A stretch of 64,000 nucleotides of DNA. It comes from Dehalogenimonas sp. 4OHTPN. GTDB lineage: Bacteria > Chloroflexota > Dehalococcoidia > Dehalococcoidales > Dehalococcoidaceae. Position 1 is the stretch's first letter. Each line of letters starts with the position of its first letter. Below, in pieces: positions 1 to 8,662 of this stretch. Below the pieces are notes generated by a model. It did not search any database and was not told the DNA's origin. It saw only the letters and a program-made list of their open reading frames with translations. The DNA lies in contig NZ_CP159307.1 in the NCBI RefSeq assembly GCF_040448695.1, positions 744,001 to 808,000 on the forward strand. The letters run 5' to 3'. The translations under genes were made by a program, and so were the position numbers.

Positions 1-1
1 G

Positions 2-1624
2 TACGAACTGGTCAAACTTCTGGCTGGCCGCCACCGCAACGTGGCTGTGGTCGGCGATCCTGACCAGTCCATCTACTCGTGGCGGGCCGCCGACCTCCGG
101 AACGTCTTCAATTTCGAGCGGGACTTCCCGGACGCCCAGATTTACTACCTGGAGCAGAACTATCGCTCCACTGCAAGGATTCTCGAAGTCGCCTCCAGCG
201 TAATCGCCGACAACCGCGCCCGGAAAGACATCAAACTGTGGACGGAAAACGAACCGGGGGACCCTGTCTGCCTGCTTGAAGCTTACAACGAGCAGGAAGA
301 AGCTCAAATGGTGGTACGCGAGGCAGAGAGGCTGACCGGGTCGAAAAAATACCGACTTTCGGACATCGCCGTGATGTACCGCACCAACGCCCAATCCCGC
401 GCCCTGGAAGAGGCTTTCATCCGCTACGGGGTGCCTTACAAGCTGGTGGCCGGTACCCGCTTCTACGAGCGGCGCGAGGTCAAAGATTTAATCGCCTATT
501 TCAGGCTCATCCACAACCCGGCCGATTCCGTCTCCCTTATGCGCATTATCAATGTGCCCACACGCGGCCTGGGCGAGAAATCCATCGTCGAGATGCAGGC
601 CTGGGCCCGCGGGAAGGGGCTGTCGTTATTCGAAGCCCTTGAGGCTTCATCGACCGCTGTGGATAAGCCGCCGCTCACCGCTCGGGCGCTGGCCTCGTTC
701 GATATCTTCTATAAGCTGATCCACGGACTCATCGAAGACAGCCGCCAGATGTCCTTTCTGGAGTTCTTCGACCGGGTGCTGGAACGCAGCGGCTACGGGG
801 CTTACTTGAAGGCGCAGCCCGACAGCGAGGAGAGGTTGGAGAACATCGCCGAGCTTCGGACGGTGGCCGAGCCCTTCAACGGCCTGCCGCCGGGTGAGGC
901 GCTGTCGCCGTTCCTGGAGAGCGTCAGCCTGGTTTCCGACCTCGACAATCTGGACGAGACTGAGGGCGGGGTTACCCTGATCACCCTGCACCAGGCCAAG
1001 GGGCTGGAGTTCCCGGTGGTTTTTATCGTCGGTCTGGAGGAGGGGGTGCTGCCGCACTTTCGCTCCTTCGACGACCCCGCCCAAATGGAAGAGGAGCGGC
1101 GGTTGTGCTATGTTGGCGTGACCCGCGCCAAGCGGCGGCTGTACCTCCTGCGTGCTTTCCGCCGCAGCCTGATGGGGGGCAGTACGGTCAACGAGCCGTC
1201 GCGTTTCCTCTCCGCCATCCCATTGAGCCTGACGACAGAGGCACAACAAGAAGATACATGGGGTGTAAGTTACTACAAACACGAACAAGAAGCTTTAGCT
1301 AAAAAATTAGAGTATCTGAGGGGGCGGGGAGGGCCTGTGGAGATACCACCGCTCCAAAAGAAACTGTACCAATATTCCGAGCGGCCGTCGCAGGTCCAGG
1401 TGGCTCAGGCATCGAAATCTGCGGCCCCGGGGCTGTCTCGAACGCACGTAAAGCCTTCGGCGCCGGCCTACAAGACCGGCGACCAGGTGCGCCACCCGGT
1501 CTTCGGCGATGGCATTGTCATCAGCACCCTGCCGGTCAAGGACGACCATGAGATCGTCGTCTCCTTCAAGGACAAGGGGCTTAAGAAGCTGTTGCTGTCT
1601 TTCGCTAAGCTGGAGAAGATCTAA
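2..1624 (+). CDS. pcrA: ATP-dependent DNA helicase UvrD/PcrA (3' part; 5' end outside window)
   Basis: Superfamily 1A 3'-5' DNA helicase acting in nucleotide excision and mismatch repair and in replication-fork maintenance. The frame is open to the window edge, so only about 540 C-terminal residues are present and the Walker A region is missing. Visible motifs in order are GDPDQSIYSWR (motif III region), EQNYRS (motif IV), TLHQAKGLEF (motif V) and YVGVTRAKRRL (motif VI). The last 50 or so residues (VRHPVFGDGIV onward) form the Tudor-like RNA polymerase-binding tail typical of PcrA/UvrD rather than Rep. The stop at 1622-1624 is one base from the mutL start, so the two repair genes are probably co-transcribed. 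The family call is firm; the choice between PcrA and UvrD is naming only. Confidence 0.93.
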   Translation, partial: YELVKLLAGRHRNVAVVGDPDQSIYSWRAADLRNVFNFERDFPDAQIYYLEQNYRSTARILEVASSVIADNRARKDIKLWTENEPGDPVCLLEAYNEQEEAQMVVREAERLTGSKKYRLSDIAVMYRTNAQSRALEEAFIRYGVPYKLVAGTRFYERREVKDLIAYFRLIHNPADSVSLMRIINVPTRGLGEKSIVEMQAWARGKGLSLFEALEASSTAVDKPPLTARALASFDIFYKLIHGLIEDSRQMSFLEFFDRVLERSGYGAYLKAQPDSEERLENIAELRTVAEPFNGLPPGEALSPFLESVSLVSDLDNLDETEGGVTLITLHQAKGLEFPVVFIVGLEEGVLPHFRSFDDPAQMEEERRLCYVGVTRAKRRLYLLRAFRRSLMGGSTVNEPSRFLSAIPLSLTTEAQQEDTWGVSYYKHEQEALAKKLEYLRGRGGPVEIPPLQKKLYQYSERPSQVQVAQASKSAAPGLSRTHVKPSAPAYKTGDQVRHPVFGDGIVISTLPVKDDHEIVVSFKDKGLKKLLLSFAKLEKI

Positions 1625-1625
1625 A

Positions 1626-3329
1626 ATGCCCATCCGCCTTCTCGACCCCCGGACCGTGGCCAGGATTGCCGCCGGCGAGGTGGTTGAGCGGCCGACCTCG
1701 GCGGTCAAGGAACTGCTGGAGAACGCCCTCGACGCCGGCGCCCGGCGCATCGAGATCGAAATCAGGGGCGGCGGCGCCGGGTTGATCAGGGTAGCCGACG
1801 ACGGCTGCGGCATACCGGCAGACGAGCTGCCATTGGCTTTCACTCGTCACGCCACATCCAAAATCGTAACTTTCGATGATCTCTCGAGGCTTGAGACCCT
1901 GGGGTTTCGCGGCGAGGCGCTGGCTTCGATCGCTGCCGTAGCCGACGTTGAGGTCACCAGCGCCATCTCCGGAGCGTTTGCAGGCAGTCGTTTGACATTG
2001 CGCGCTGGTCACCAGGAAAAAATCGTACCTGCCGCCCGGGCTTGCGGCACCACCATCTCCGTCACGCATCTTTTCAAAGAGGTGCCCGCCCGTCTCAAAT
2101 TCCTCAAATCCGACGCTACCGAGACCGGTCATATCGTGAACACGGTTTCCAACTACGCCATGGCTTACCCCGGCATAAAGTTCCGCCTTTCTGTCGACGG
2201 TCGGGAAATCCTGTCAACGCCGGGCAGCGGCCAGCTGCGCGATGTCGCCGCTGAAGTCCTCGGTGGCGGCATCGCTGCCCGGATGATTGAAGCCGCCGCA
2301 GCCGAGGGCTCCTTTACGGTCGGAGGTCTGTTTTCTCCCCCGGACGTTTCCCGCGCCAATCGCAGCGGGATGTTCTTTTTCGTCAACCGGCGCTGGGTCA
2401 GGAACAGCATGTTGTCCAGGGCGGTCGAAGAGGCTTACCGCGGTTTGCTTACCGTCGGACGGTATCCCGTGGCGGTCGTCAATCTCGTGCTGCCGCCGTC
2501 TGACATCGATATCAACATTCATCCCGCCAAGACCGAGATCAAGTTCCGAGAGGACGGCACGGTCTTCAACTTCGTGCGGCGGACGGTGCGGGATGCGCTG
2601 CTCGGCGGATCTCCTGTGCCGGCTATCGAGGCGCAGCAAACTCCCGCTGCCGGTGAACCCGTGGCGATCTACCGACCGGGAGTTTTCAGGCCGTCACCCT
2701 CGGCGGATGATTTTTTCACCCGGGCGAGGGCGTTATCATCGGAGTCGGGACCAATCTTTTCACAGACTCTGCCGGCGCTGCGCCCGCTGGGACAGTTGGC
2801 AGGCTGCTATATCCTGGCCGAAGGCCCGGACGGGCTGTATATCATTGACCAGCACGCCGCCCATGAACGAATCATGTATGAAAAGGTACTGGCGGAACGG
2901 GCAAACCGCTCGCCGTCGTCGCAAGCCCTATTGGAGCCGCAGAATGTCGAGCTTTCCTCGGCCGAAGCCGGCCGCTATCCGGTACTGACGCCAGTACTTT
3001 CCGATTGTGGCTTCGTGACCGAAGCTTTCGGCGGCCGCAATATCCTAATCCGCGCCATACCACACGCCCTGTCCGGCGGCGACTGGCGAACAGCCTTGCA
3101 TGAATTCCTGAACTCGCCGGAGTCCGTCTCTCGTGGCGAGGAACGGTTGGCCGAACTCATCGCCTGTCATTCGGCGGTGCGGGCGGGCAAGACACTCTCC
3201 ATTGATGAGATCCGGGGGTTGCTGCTCGATCTGGAGAAGGCTAAAGTTCCCAACACCTGCCCCCACGGCCGCCCAACCCTGCTCAAACTGGATTCGGCGG
3301 CGCTGGAACGGCATTTCAAGCGCGCTTAA
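1626..3329 (+). CDS. mutL: DNA mismatch repair protein MutL (endonuclease type)
   Basis: Mismatch-repair mediator, 567 residues. The N-terminal GHKL ATPase has ENALDAGA (metal-binding Asn), DDGCGI and GFRGEAL in their usual order within the first 100 residues. The C-terminal domain carries DQHAAHERIMYE from about residue 408, matching the DQHA-x2-E-x4-E metal-binding motif of nicking MutL proteins, and CPHGRP near residue 545. This is therefore the nicking kind found in bacteria without MutH. The start is ATG 1626, immediately after the helicase stop; an upstream in-frame extension would overlap the helicase and lies outside the conserved N-terminus. The linker between the domains is short. 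No MutS is in the window. Confidence 0.96.
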   Translation: MPIRLLDPRTVARIAAGEVVERPTSAVKELLENALDAGARRIEIEIRGGGAGLIRVADDGCGIPADELPLAFTRHATSKIVTFDDLSRLETLGFRGEALASIAAVADVEVTSAISGAFAGSRLTLRAGHQEKIVPAARACGTTISVTHLFKEVPARLKFLKSDATETGHIVNTVSNYAMAYPGIKFRLSVDGREILSTPGSGQLRDVAAEVLGGGIAARMIEAAAAEGSFTVGGLFSPPDVSRANRSGMFFFVNRRWVRNSMLSRAVEEAYRGLLTVGRYPVAVVNLVLPPSDIDINIHPAKTEIKFREDGTVFNFVRRTVRDALLGGSPVPAIEAQQTPAAGEPVAIYRPGVFRPSPSADDFFTRARALSSESGPIFSQTLPALRPLGQLAGCYILAEGPDGLYIIDQHAAHERIMYEKVLAERANRSPSSQALLEPQNVELSSAEAGRYPVLTPVLSDCGFVTEAFGGRNILIRAIPHALSGGDWRTALHEFLNSPESVSRGEERLAELIACHSAVRAGKTLSIDEIRGLLLDLEKAKVPNTCPHGRPTLLKLDSAALERHFKRA

Positions 3330-3452
3330 AGGTTACTGAAAGCCGCCCTCGAAAAATCGGTCAAAGATGCTCGGACTGGGGTATCTTCGGAAGAACCCGG
3401 ATTCGGTGAATCCGTAACATGTTCCTCGACGTAGCTCATCAGGCTTTCATTG

Positions 3453-4397
3453 TCATTCCTGCTGGAACATAGCGCCGACCGAAAGTCCGGTGTGAATGCG
3501 GTGGATGGCCTCTCCCAGCAGGGGCGCAACGGGAAGAACGATAATTTTACTGGTTCGTTTCTCGGGCGGCACCGGCACCGTATCGGTGACGATTACTTCC
3601 CTGACCGCCGAGGCTTCAATCCGCTTGATGGCCGGCCCTGAGAGGATAGGGTGGGTGCAGCAGGCATAGACCTCGGTGGCGCCGGCTTCGAGCAGGGTCT
3701 TAACAGAATTGACCAGGGAGCCGGCGGTGTCGATCTCGTCGTCAATGGTCAAGGCGATCCGGCCTTTAACTTCACCGATGATGTTTAGCGTCTCTGTCTT
3801 GTCCTCGTTGCCGACGCGGCGTTTTTCAATGATGGCCAGCGGCGCGTTCAGCTTGGCGGCGAAGTCGCGAGCCCGTTTGGAAATGCCGATATCGGTGGCT
3901 ACCACCACCAGATTGGCCAACTCTTTCTTTCTGATGTAGCCGGTCAGCAGGTTGATGGCCGACAGTTCATCGACCGGGATGTTGAAAAAGCCCTGGATCT
4001 GGGCGGCGTGCAGGTCCACGGTGAGAACGCGGTTGGCGCCGGCTACAGTCAGCAGGTCTGCCAGCAGGCGGGCTGTGATTGGCACGCGGGGCTGGTCTTT
4101 TTTATCGGTGCGGCCGTACGCGTAGTAAGGGATGACGGCGGTGATCCGGCCGGCTGAGGCGCGTTTTAAGGCGTCGATCATGATCAAGAGTTCCAGGATG
4201 CTCTGGTTGACCGGAGTCGAAAACGGCTGGACGATGAAAGTATCGCGGTTGCGCACGTTGTCCAGGATTTTGACGAAGATGTTCTCGTTGGAGAACTGGA
4301 ACACCTGGCTGCCGCCCAGCGGAATGCCCAGGTACTCAACGACGGCCTTAGCCAGCGCCGGGTGGGCATTGCCGGTGAAGACCTTCAATTCATCCAT
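3453..4397 (-). CDS. prs: Ribose-phosphate pyrophosphokinase (PRPP synthetase)
   Basis: Makes 5-phosphoribosyl-1-diphosphate from ribose 5-phosphate and ATP, feeding purine, pyrimidine, His, Trp and NAD synthesis in the cytoplasm. It has 314 residues, the normal length for class I enzymes. Visible signatures are FSNENIFVKI, the YGRTDKKDQPRVPITA catalytic-loop region, VLTVDLHAAQIQGFF, and the PRPP-binding loop DDEIDTAGS. ATG 4397 has a GAGGAA ribosome site. The gene lies 17 bp after glyA on the same strand, so the pair probably forms an operon linking one-carbon and nucleotide supply. Confidence 0.96.
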   Translation of the reverse strand: MDELKVFTGNAHPALAKAVVEYLGIPLGGSQVFQFSNENIFVKILDNVRNRDTFIVQPFSTPVNQSILELLIMIDALKRASAGRITAVIPYYAYGRTDKKDQPRVPITARLLADLLTVAGANRVLTVDLHAAQIQGFFNIPVDELSAINLLTGYIRKKELANLVVVATDIGISKRARDFAAKLNAPLAIIEKRRVGNEDKTETLNIIGEVKGRIALTIDDEIDTAGSLVNSVKTLLEAGATEVYACCTHPILSGPAIKRIEASAVREVIVTDTVPVPPEKRTSKIIVLPVAPLLGEAIHRIHTGLSVGAMFQQE

Positions 4398-4414
4398 GGC
4401 GTTCCTCTTTCTGG

Positions 4415-5662
4415 CTAATCGGTGATACCGGGAACCGGGAATCCGGCGGTCATGGTTTTAACTTCGGCAGCGATGCGTTCCTCGATTTCCAAGTTGCCGA
4501 AATTACTGATGACTTCATTGATCCAGGAGGCGATTCTGACCATTTCCACCTTGCCGAAGCCGCGAGTGGTGACCGCAGCCGTCCCCAGCCGCATGCCGGC
4601 AGGCGCGGTGGCCTTCTGGTTGACGATGAACGGGACCGTGTTGCGGTTGACCACGATATTGCAGCGACCCAGCGCCTCCTCGGCGTCCTTGCCGTTGACT
4701 CCGGTCGCGGTGAGGTCGAGCAGCACCAGGTGGTTGTCGGTGCCCCCGGATACCAGCCGGAAGCCGAATTTTTCCAGCTCCCGCCCCAATATGGCGGTGT
4801 TGGCCACTACCTGCCTGGCGTACTGGGCGAACTCCAGCGTCGCGGCTTCGCGGAAGGCGACAGCCTTGCCGGCCAGGACGTGCATCAGCGGTCCGCCCTG
4901 GACGCCGGGGAAGACCGCCGAATCAATGGCGTGGGCGTATTCCTGCTTGCACAGGATGAATCCGCCGCGCGGGCCGCGGAGGGTCTTGTGGGTCGTTGAG
5001 GTGACGATATCGGCGTAAGGCACCGGCGACGGATGGACGCCGGCCGCTACCAGACCGGCGATGTGGGCGATGTCCACCACCATTTTGGCGCCGACGCGGT
5101 CGCAGGTGTGCCTGATGCGCTCGAAGTCGATGATCCGGGGATAAGCCGAGGCACCGGCCATGATGATCTTGGGCTGCGCTTCATCAGCCAGTTTCTCCAT
5201 GCCGGCGTAGTCTATGCGCTCCGTCGCCTGATCCAGGCCGTAAGCCACCACGTTGTACATTTTACCGGTGAAGTTGGCCTTGGCGCCGTGGGTCAGGTGG
5301 CCGCCGTGGGACAGGCTCATGCCCATGATGGTATCGCCGGGCTTGATCAGGGCGAAGTAAGCCGCCATGTTGGCCTGGGCGCCGGAGTGGGGCTGGACGT
5401 TGGCATGATCCGCCTTGAACAGCTCTTTGGCCCGTTCGATGGCGATGGTCTCGATGGTGTCCATGTTGTGGCAGCCGCCGTAGTAACGCCGGCCGGGATA
5501 GCCCTCGGCGTATTTGTTGGTCAGGGACGAGCCCTGAGCCTGGAGAATAGCCCTGGAGGCATAGTTTTCTGAGGCGATGAGGTTTATAGTTTCCTGCTGG
5601 CGGGTATCTTCGGCGGCGATGGCGTGGTAAATATCGGGGTCGTCAAAACGCAGTCTGGTCAC
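4415..5662 (-). CDS. glyA: Serine hydroxymethyltransferase
   Basis: PLP enzyme converting serine and tetrahydrofolate to glycine and 5,10-methylene-THF. It has 415 residues from a GTG at 5662 preceded by GAAAGGA; a longer frame to 5707 adds 15 residues with no family match and overlaps the likely transcription start, so GTG is preferred. Conserved motifs are LIASENYAS near the N-terminus, YPGRRYYGG, and the PLP-lysine motif [14 protein letters not shown] near residue 225. It is followed by prs. The product also supplies the methylene-THF used by ThyX (19852-20436). Confidence 0.96.
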   Translation of the reverse strand: MTRLRFDDPDIYHAIAAEDTRQQETINLIASENYASRAILQAQGSSLTNKYAEGYPGRRYYGGCHNMDTIETIAIERAKELFKADHANVQPHSGAQANMAAYFALIKPGDTIMGMSLSHGGHLTHGAKANFTGKMYNVVAYGLDQATERIDYAGMEKLADEAQPKIIMAGASAYPRIIDFERIRHTCDRVGAKMVVDIAHIAGLVAAGVHPSPVPYADIVTSTTHKTLRGPRGGFILCKQEYAHAIDSAVFPGVQGGPLMHVLAGKAVAFREAATLEFAQYARQVVANTAILGRELEKFGFRLVSGGTDNHLVLLDLTATGVNGKDAEEALGRCNIVVNRNTVPFIVNQKATAPAGMRLGTAAVTTRGFGKVEMVRIASWINEVISNFGNLEIEERIAAEVKTMTAGFPVPGITD

Positions 5663-5712
5663 ATTTTTCCTTTCAAAATGCCCTGCCCCTCGGCGGGCGG
5701 GGAGCAAAGGTC

Positions 5713-5741
5713 ATTATAGCAAGTCGGGCGGCGGGCGTCAT
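5713..5741 (-). promoter_or_regulatory. Proximal promoter of glyA-prs
   Basis: Read on the minus strand, an extended -10 box TGCTATAAT (core 5713-5718) lies 17 bp from ATGACG (5736-5741). Predicted transcription start is near 5706, giving a leader of about 45 nt for glyA. Confidence 0.6.
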
Positions 5742-6128
5742 ACTTTTCGGTGTCGCCGGCTGACAGGGGATTTGTATTTGTTCATCGCGAAAAAGAATGT
5801 ATTTTCGGGAAACGAAACCGAAAACCGGCGATGGGCTGAACGGGGGAAACGAAAATCGTCCGGTTTGAAAACAAAACCGGAAGGGTCCGCAACGTCCTGT
5901 CTTGTGATTGACATGGACGCCAGGCGTTAGCGGACGCTTCTGTCTCTATGGCGGAGCACGGCGGAACATCGGTTCTTATCACAGCCCGGGTATTATAGCA
6001 CAGGTGTTCCTGCAATTGTCAAGCGTGTTTTGTCGTTTTTGGGTTGAAAATTCTGCGTTTCTATTCCGGAGCAATTTCATAATGAAAACGTGACAGCATA
6101 ACGTTTACAAATTAATATCAAAAGTATA
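5742..6128. other. Intergenic region between glyA and the 6211 gene
   Basis: No convincing protein gene on either strand. It contains the distal minus-strand promoter and, downstream of it, a 7-bp hairpin (5860-5866 with 5874-5880) followed on the minus strand by a T-containing stretch that could end a transcript of about 125 nt. I do not recognise any known RNA family. Confidence 0.4.
5992..6022 (-). promoter_or_regulatory. Distal minus-strand promoter upstream of glyA
   Basis: TTGACA (6017-6022) and TATAAT (5992-5997), 19 bp apart, with an extended TGC before the -10, read on the minus strand. Start would be near 5985, more than 320 nt before glyA. It drives either a long glyA leader or a separate small RNA. 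Confidence 0.55.
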
Positions 6129-6157
6129 TTGACAGCTTATTGGAGTCAATATATCAT
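6129..6157 (+). promoter_or_regulatory. Strong sigma-70 type promoter
   Basis: TTGACA (6129-6134), 17-bp spacer, TATCAT (6152-6157). Start is predicted near 6164, with a leader of about 47 nt to the 6211 gene. It is one of the best matches to consensus in the window. Confidence 0.8.
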
Positions 6158-6210
6158 CGTCGAAACATGATTTTCACCTGGAACCGCAGCGATAGAAGAG
6201 GGTGCCGCTA

Positions 6211-6945
6211 ATGAAAAATAAATGGCTGTTCCGGCTCGGCGTGTTACTGACTTTTCTCCTGATAGTCTTCTTTGCCGCGGGTTATTTCCTGGGTAATGTG
6301 CCTATCGCCTCAAAGCTGCTCGGGACGAACACTCCCAGAGACCTGGGGGTGGAAATCAGTACCGAGAGCGCCGCGGACGGCTTGGCGGCGCTGCGAAAGC
6401 CGCTGACCACCTCAGAGCTTGAGGCGATCATTAAAAACCCCCTGATATACACCAGAGTTACCGGCAGCCTGACCAACGAACAGGCTTCCTCAATGCTGTC
6501 GCTCGGCGACATCCCGGATTTCCCGGTCAAATTTGTCCAGGTTAAGTTCGGCGACGGCGGACAGGTAGAGGTATCCGGGGTGCTGGATGTCGCCGGGCTG
6601 CAGGAGATACTGGAAGACTACGGGGTGTCCGGCGGCATCGTCGACACCGTCATGGGGATCGTCAAGACCGCCAAATGGGTGAATGTCTACGCCGCGGGAA
6701 CCCTCAGCATTTCCAACAACGTGGTCACCTCTGACCTGGAGAAGCTGGAAATCGGCCGCATCAGCGTCCCGCTCGGCTGGGTTGAGAGCAATACCGACTC
6801 AATACTTAACGGCATCGGCAACAGCCTGACGTCTGAAGGCTACAACATCCGGAGCATGACCATCAGCCAGGGGAAGGTCAATTTCGATATGGATCGGCCG
6901 CTGGCCAGCATCAGCCCGTGGCTGAAATTCGTCACCCCCGAATAG
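6211..6945 (+). CDS. Membrane-anchored protein of unknown function
   Basis: 244 residues, not recognised. Residues 5-28 form one hydrophobic segment after a short basic N-terminus, so the rest is probably outside the membrane. The remainder is soluble-looking, with no Cys and no catalytic motif I can name; it is rich in Ile, Val, Gly and Ser and plausibly beta-rich. ATG 6211 is preferred because GAGG sits about 9 bases upstream; an in-frame GTG at 6202 would sit on top of that ribosome site. The gene has its own strong promoter and lies 39 bp before the PAAR lipoprotein gene, so the two may be expressed together at the cell surface. Confidence 0.75.
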   Translation: MKNKWLFRLGVLLTFLLIVFFAAGYFLGNVPIASKLLGTNTPRDLGVEISTESAADGLAALRKPLTTSELEAIIKNPLIYTRVTGSLTNEQASSMLSLGDIPDFPVKFVQVKFGDGGQVEVSGVLDVAGLQEILEDYGVSGGIVDTVMGIVKTAKWVNVYAAGTLSISNNVVTSDLEKLEIGRISVPLGWVESNTDSILNGIGNSLTSEGYNIRSMTISQGKVNFDMDRPLASISPWLKFVTPE

Positions 6946-6984
6946 TTCATACGATCCGCGTAATTAACGAAAAGGAAAAACGAT

Positions 6985-7728
6985 ATGACTGAGATGGACC
7001 GCAGGAGATTTCTGGTTTTATCGATGGTGTCAACTCTGGGAATAACGCTGAGCGGTTGCGCGGGGTTCAGCGATGACATGACGCTTGATGAGATACTCGA
7101 GAAAATCCGCGAAGCCTTGAGTAGCGACGACGATGAAGATGAGGATGTCAACGGGCCGGTTAAACTGGCGATAAGATACCCGGCCGGCCGGAGTGAAAAC
7201 GTGTTCATCAGCGGCTGGAGTTTCGGTGCCACCTGTTCGGTCAACGGCACTGATATGTCCCAGAATGTGAGGTGGAGCGGTACCGCGTCCTTCAGTCCGG
7301 AAATCGGCGCCACCACCCGCCCGACTTTCAACTCCGCCGGCTCCAACCGGCTCACAGTGTCTATTGAAGTCGGCGGAAAAAAATACGAGAAATCCATCAA
7401 CGTCAACGCCGTGTCATCCGCAGGATATGCGGCGATAGGGGATAAGGCTCAATGCCCTGCGGATGCGCATGGCTGCCCCGCCTGCCCTCATCCGACGATT
7501 GGGCCGATTATCAGCGGCAGTCCCAACGTCCTGATCAACGGCCGACCGGCAGCCCGGGTAGGCGACCGGGGCGTCCATGCCGCCTGCTGCGGACCCAACA
7601 CATACGAAATTACCAGCGCCGGTCCCGATTCCAACGTGACGATCAATGGACGGAGGGCGGTCCGGCTCGGGGCCGAGACCCGGCACTGCGGCGGGACAGG
7701 GCAAGTAGTCACCGCCGGTTCCGGGTGA
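6985..7728 (+). CDS. Tat-type lipoprotein with C-terminal PAAR domain
   Basis: 247 residues. The N-terminus has RRRFL (residues 6-10), a hydrophobic stretch and a lipobox LSGC with Cys 25, indicating Tat export and lipid anchoring. After an acidic linker (DDDEDEDV) comes a region of about 80 residues that may be Ig-like. The C-terminal half is a PAAR-type domain: IGDKAQCP, ACPHPTIGPI, GSPNVLINGRPAARVGDRG and NVTINGRRAVRLGAETRHC, with Cys/His positions suited to zinc. PAAR proteins normally sharpen contractile injection spikes, but none of those genes is present here, and a lipoprotein version anchored to the cell is unusual. The ribosome site is AAGGAAAAA. The function is open. Confidence 0.82.
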   Translation: MTEMDRRRFLVLSMVSTLGITLSGCAGFSDDMTLDEILEKIREALSSDDDEDEDVNGPVKLAIRYPAGRSENVFISGWSFGATCSVNGTDMSQNVRWSGTASFSPEIGATTRPTFNSAGSNRLTVSIEVGGKKYEKSINVNAVSSAGYAAIGDKAQCPADAHGCPACPHPTIGPIISGSPNVLINGRPAARVGDRGVHAACCGPNTYEITSAGPDSNVTINGRRAVRLGAETRHCGGTGQVVTAGSG

Positions 7729-7771
7729 AGAAGAAGAGAAACCGGTTATTTCATGGCATCAGAAAGTTAGA

Positions 7772-8662
7772 ATGCTGGCGGAGGCGCTTGAGAGGATCGG
7801 GCTTTACTGTACGTCATGCCGCCAGGCGGACGACCGGATAGTCCAGCACCGCCTCACCTGCCTGCCTGATAAAACCGAAGGGTCATACATTATCTCCGGC
7901 AGTCTGGAATGTCCCAATTGCGGCACCCTTTACCCGATCACGAACGGCGTGCCGAGGTTTTTTGAGGGCATGGCTTCCCCGGAAATCCAGCTTAACCAGT
8001 ACCTCGATTCCCATTACGGCGGCACCAACGAGAGCTATTGGGACCAGATACCAATAACGGCGCCTCATAATGGGGTCCATCTCGACGCCGGGTGCGGCGT
8101 AGGGCGCAATACCTTTGAATCTGCCCGCCATACAGCCTTCGCTGTCGGATTGGACGCCAACGCCGGCTACCTGGAGGCGGCCGCCGCCATCCAGCGCAAA
8201 GGCCGGGCGAATTACCGCAAAAAGCACCGGGCAATGGCCGACACAGAGGTTGAATCCAAATTTGTTCCGCCGGAAAATGTAATTTTTGTCCTGGCCGATA
8301 TTCATAATCCGCCGTTCCTGATGGAGACTTTCGATTCGGTCAGCGCCCTGAATGTCATCGATTCCGTGGCGCAGCCGCTTCTGGCTTTGGGCCAAATGGA
8401 CGCGGCTCTGAAGGCGGGCGGCCGGCTGCTGCTCAGTTCTCCTTATACCTGGACTGAAAGCATCAGCAAAGGATGGCTGGAAACCCCGGAACAGACGCCC
8501 CACGCTTTCGTCCTCGATTTATTGACCGGCAGCGCACTGCCCTGGTGCGGTTTCCGCTACCGGATTCTGAGTGAAAAAAGCGGCATCGAGTGGCGCATTC
8601 AGGCGCAGGACACCATGGCTTACGTGTATTCCGTCGACCTTATAGAAGCGGAAAAAATCTAG
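7772..8662 (+). CDS. SAM-dependent methyltransferase with N-terminal zinc ribbon
   Basis: 296 residues. The N-terminus has two Cys pairs (Cys 13/16 and Cys 47/50) with a Trm112-like segment, LECPNCGTLYPITNGVPRFF. The Rossmann methyltransferase motif I is LDAGCGVGRN from about residue 104, followed by an acidic residue in VGLDAN and by VSALNVID. The substrate is not evident. The gene follows the PAAR lipoprotein by 43 bp, and its 3' end overlaps the convergent radical SAM gene by 4 bp. The zinc-ribbon plus methyltransferase layout is common among small-molecule, sugar and quinone methyltransferases. Confidence 0.85.
   Translation: MLAEALERIGLYCTSCRQADDRIVQHRLTCLPDKTEGSYIISGSLECPNCGTLYPITNGVPRFFEGMASPEIQLNQYLDSHYGGTNESYWDQIPITAPHNGVHLDAGCGVGRNTFESARHTAFAVGLDANAGYLEAAAAIQRKGRANYRKKHRAMADTEVESKFVPPENVIFVLADIHNPPFLMETFDSVSALNVIDSVAQPLLALGQMDAALKAGGRLLLSSPYTWTESISKGWLETPEQTPHAFVLDLLTGSALPWCGFRYRILSEKSGIEWRIQAQDTMAYVYSVDLIEAEKI

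Noticed and set aside
3330-3452. Hairpin CGGATTC/GAATCCG after mutL and prs as a terminator
   Set aside because: The stem has no T-run on either strand, so it was not called.
5663-5707. 15-residue N-terminal extension of GlyA
   Set aside because: It has no family match and overlaps the proximal transcription start. GTG 5662 has a ribosome site.
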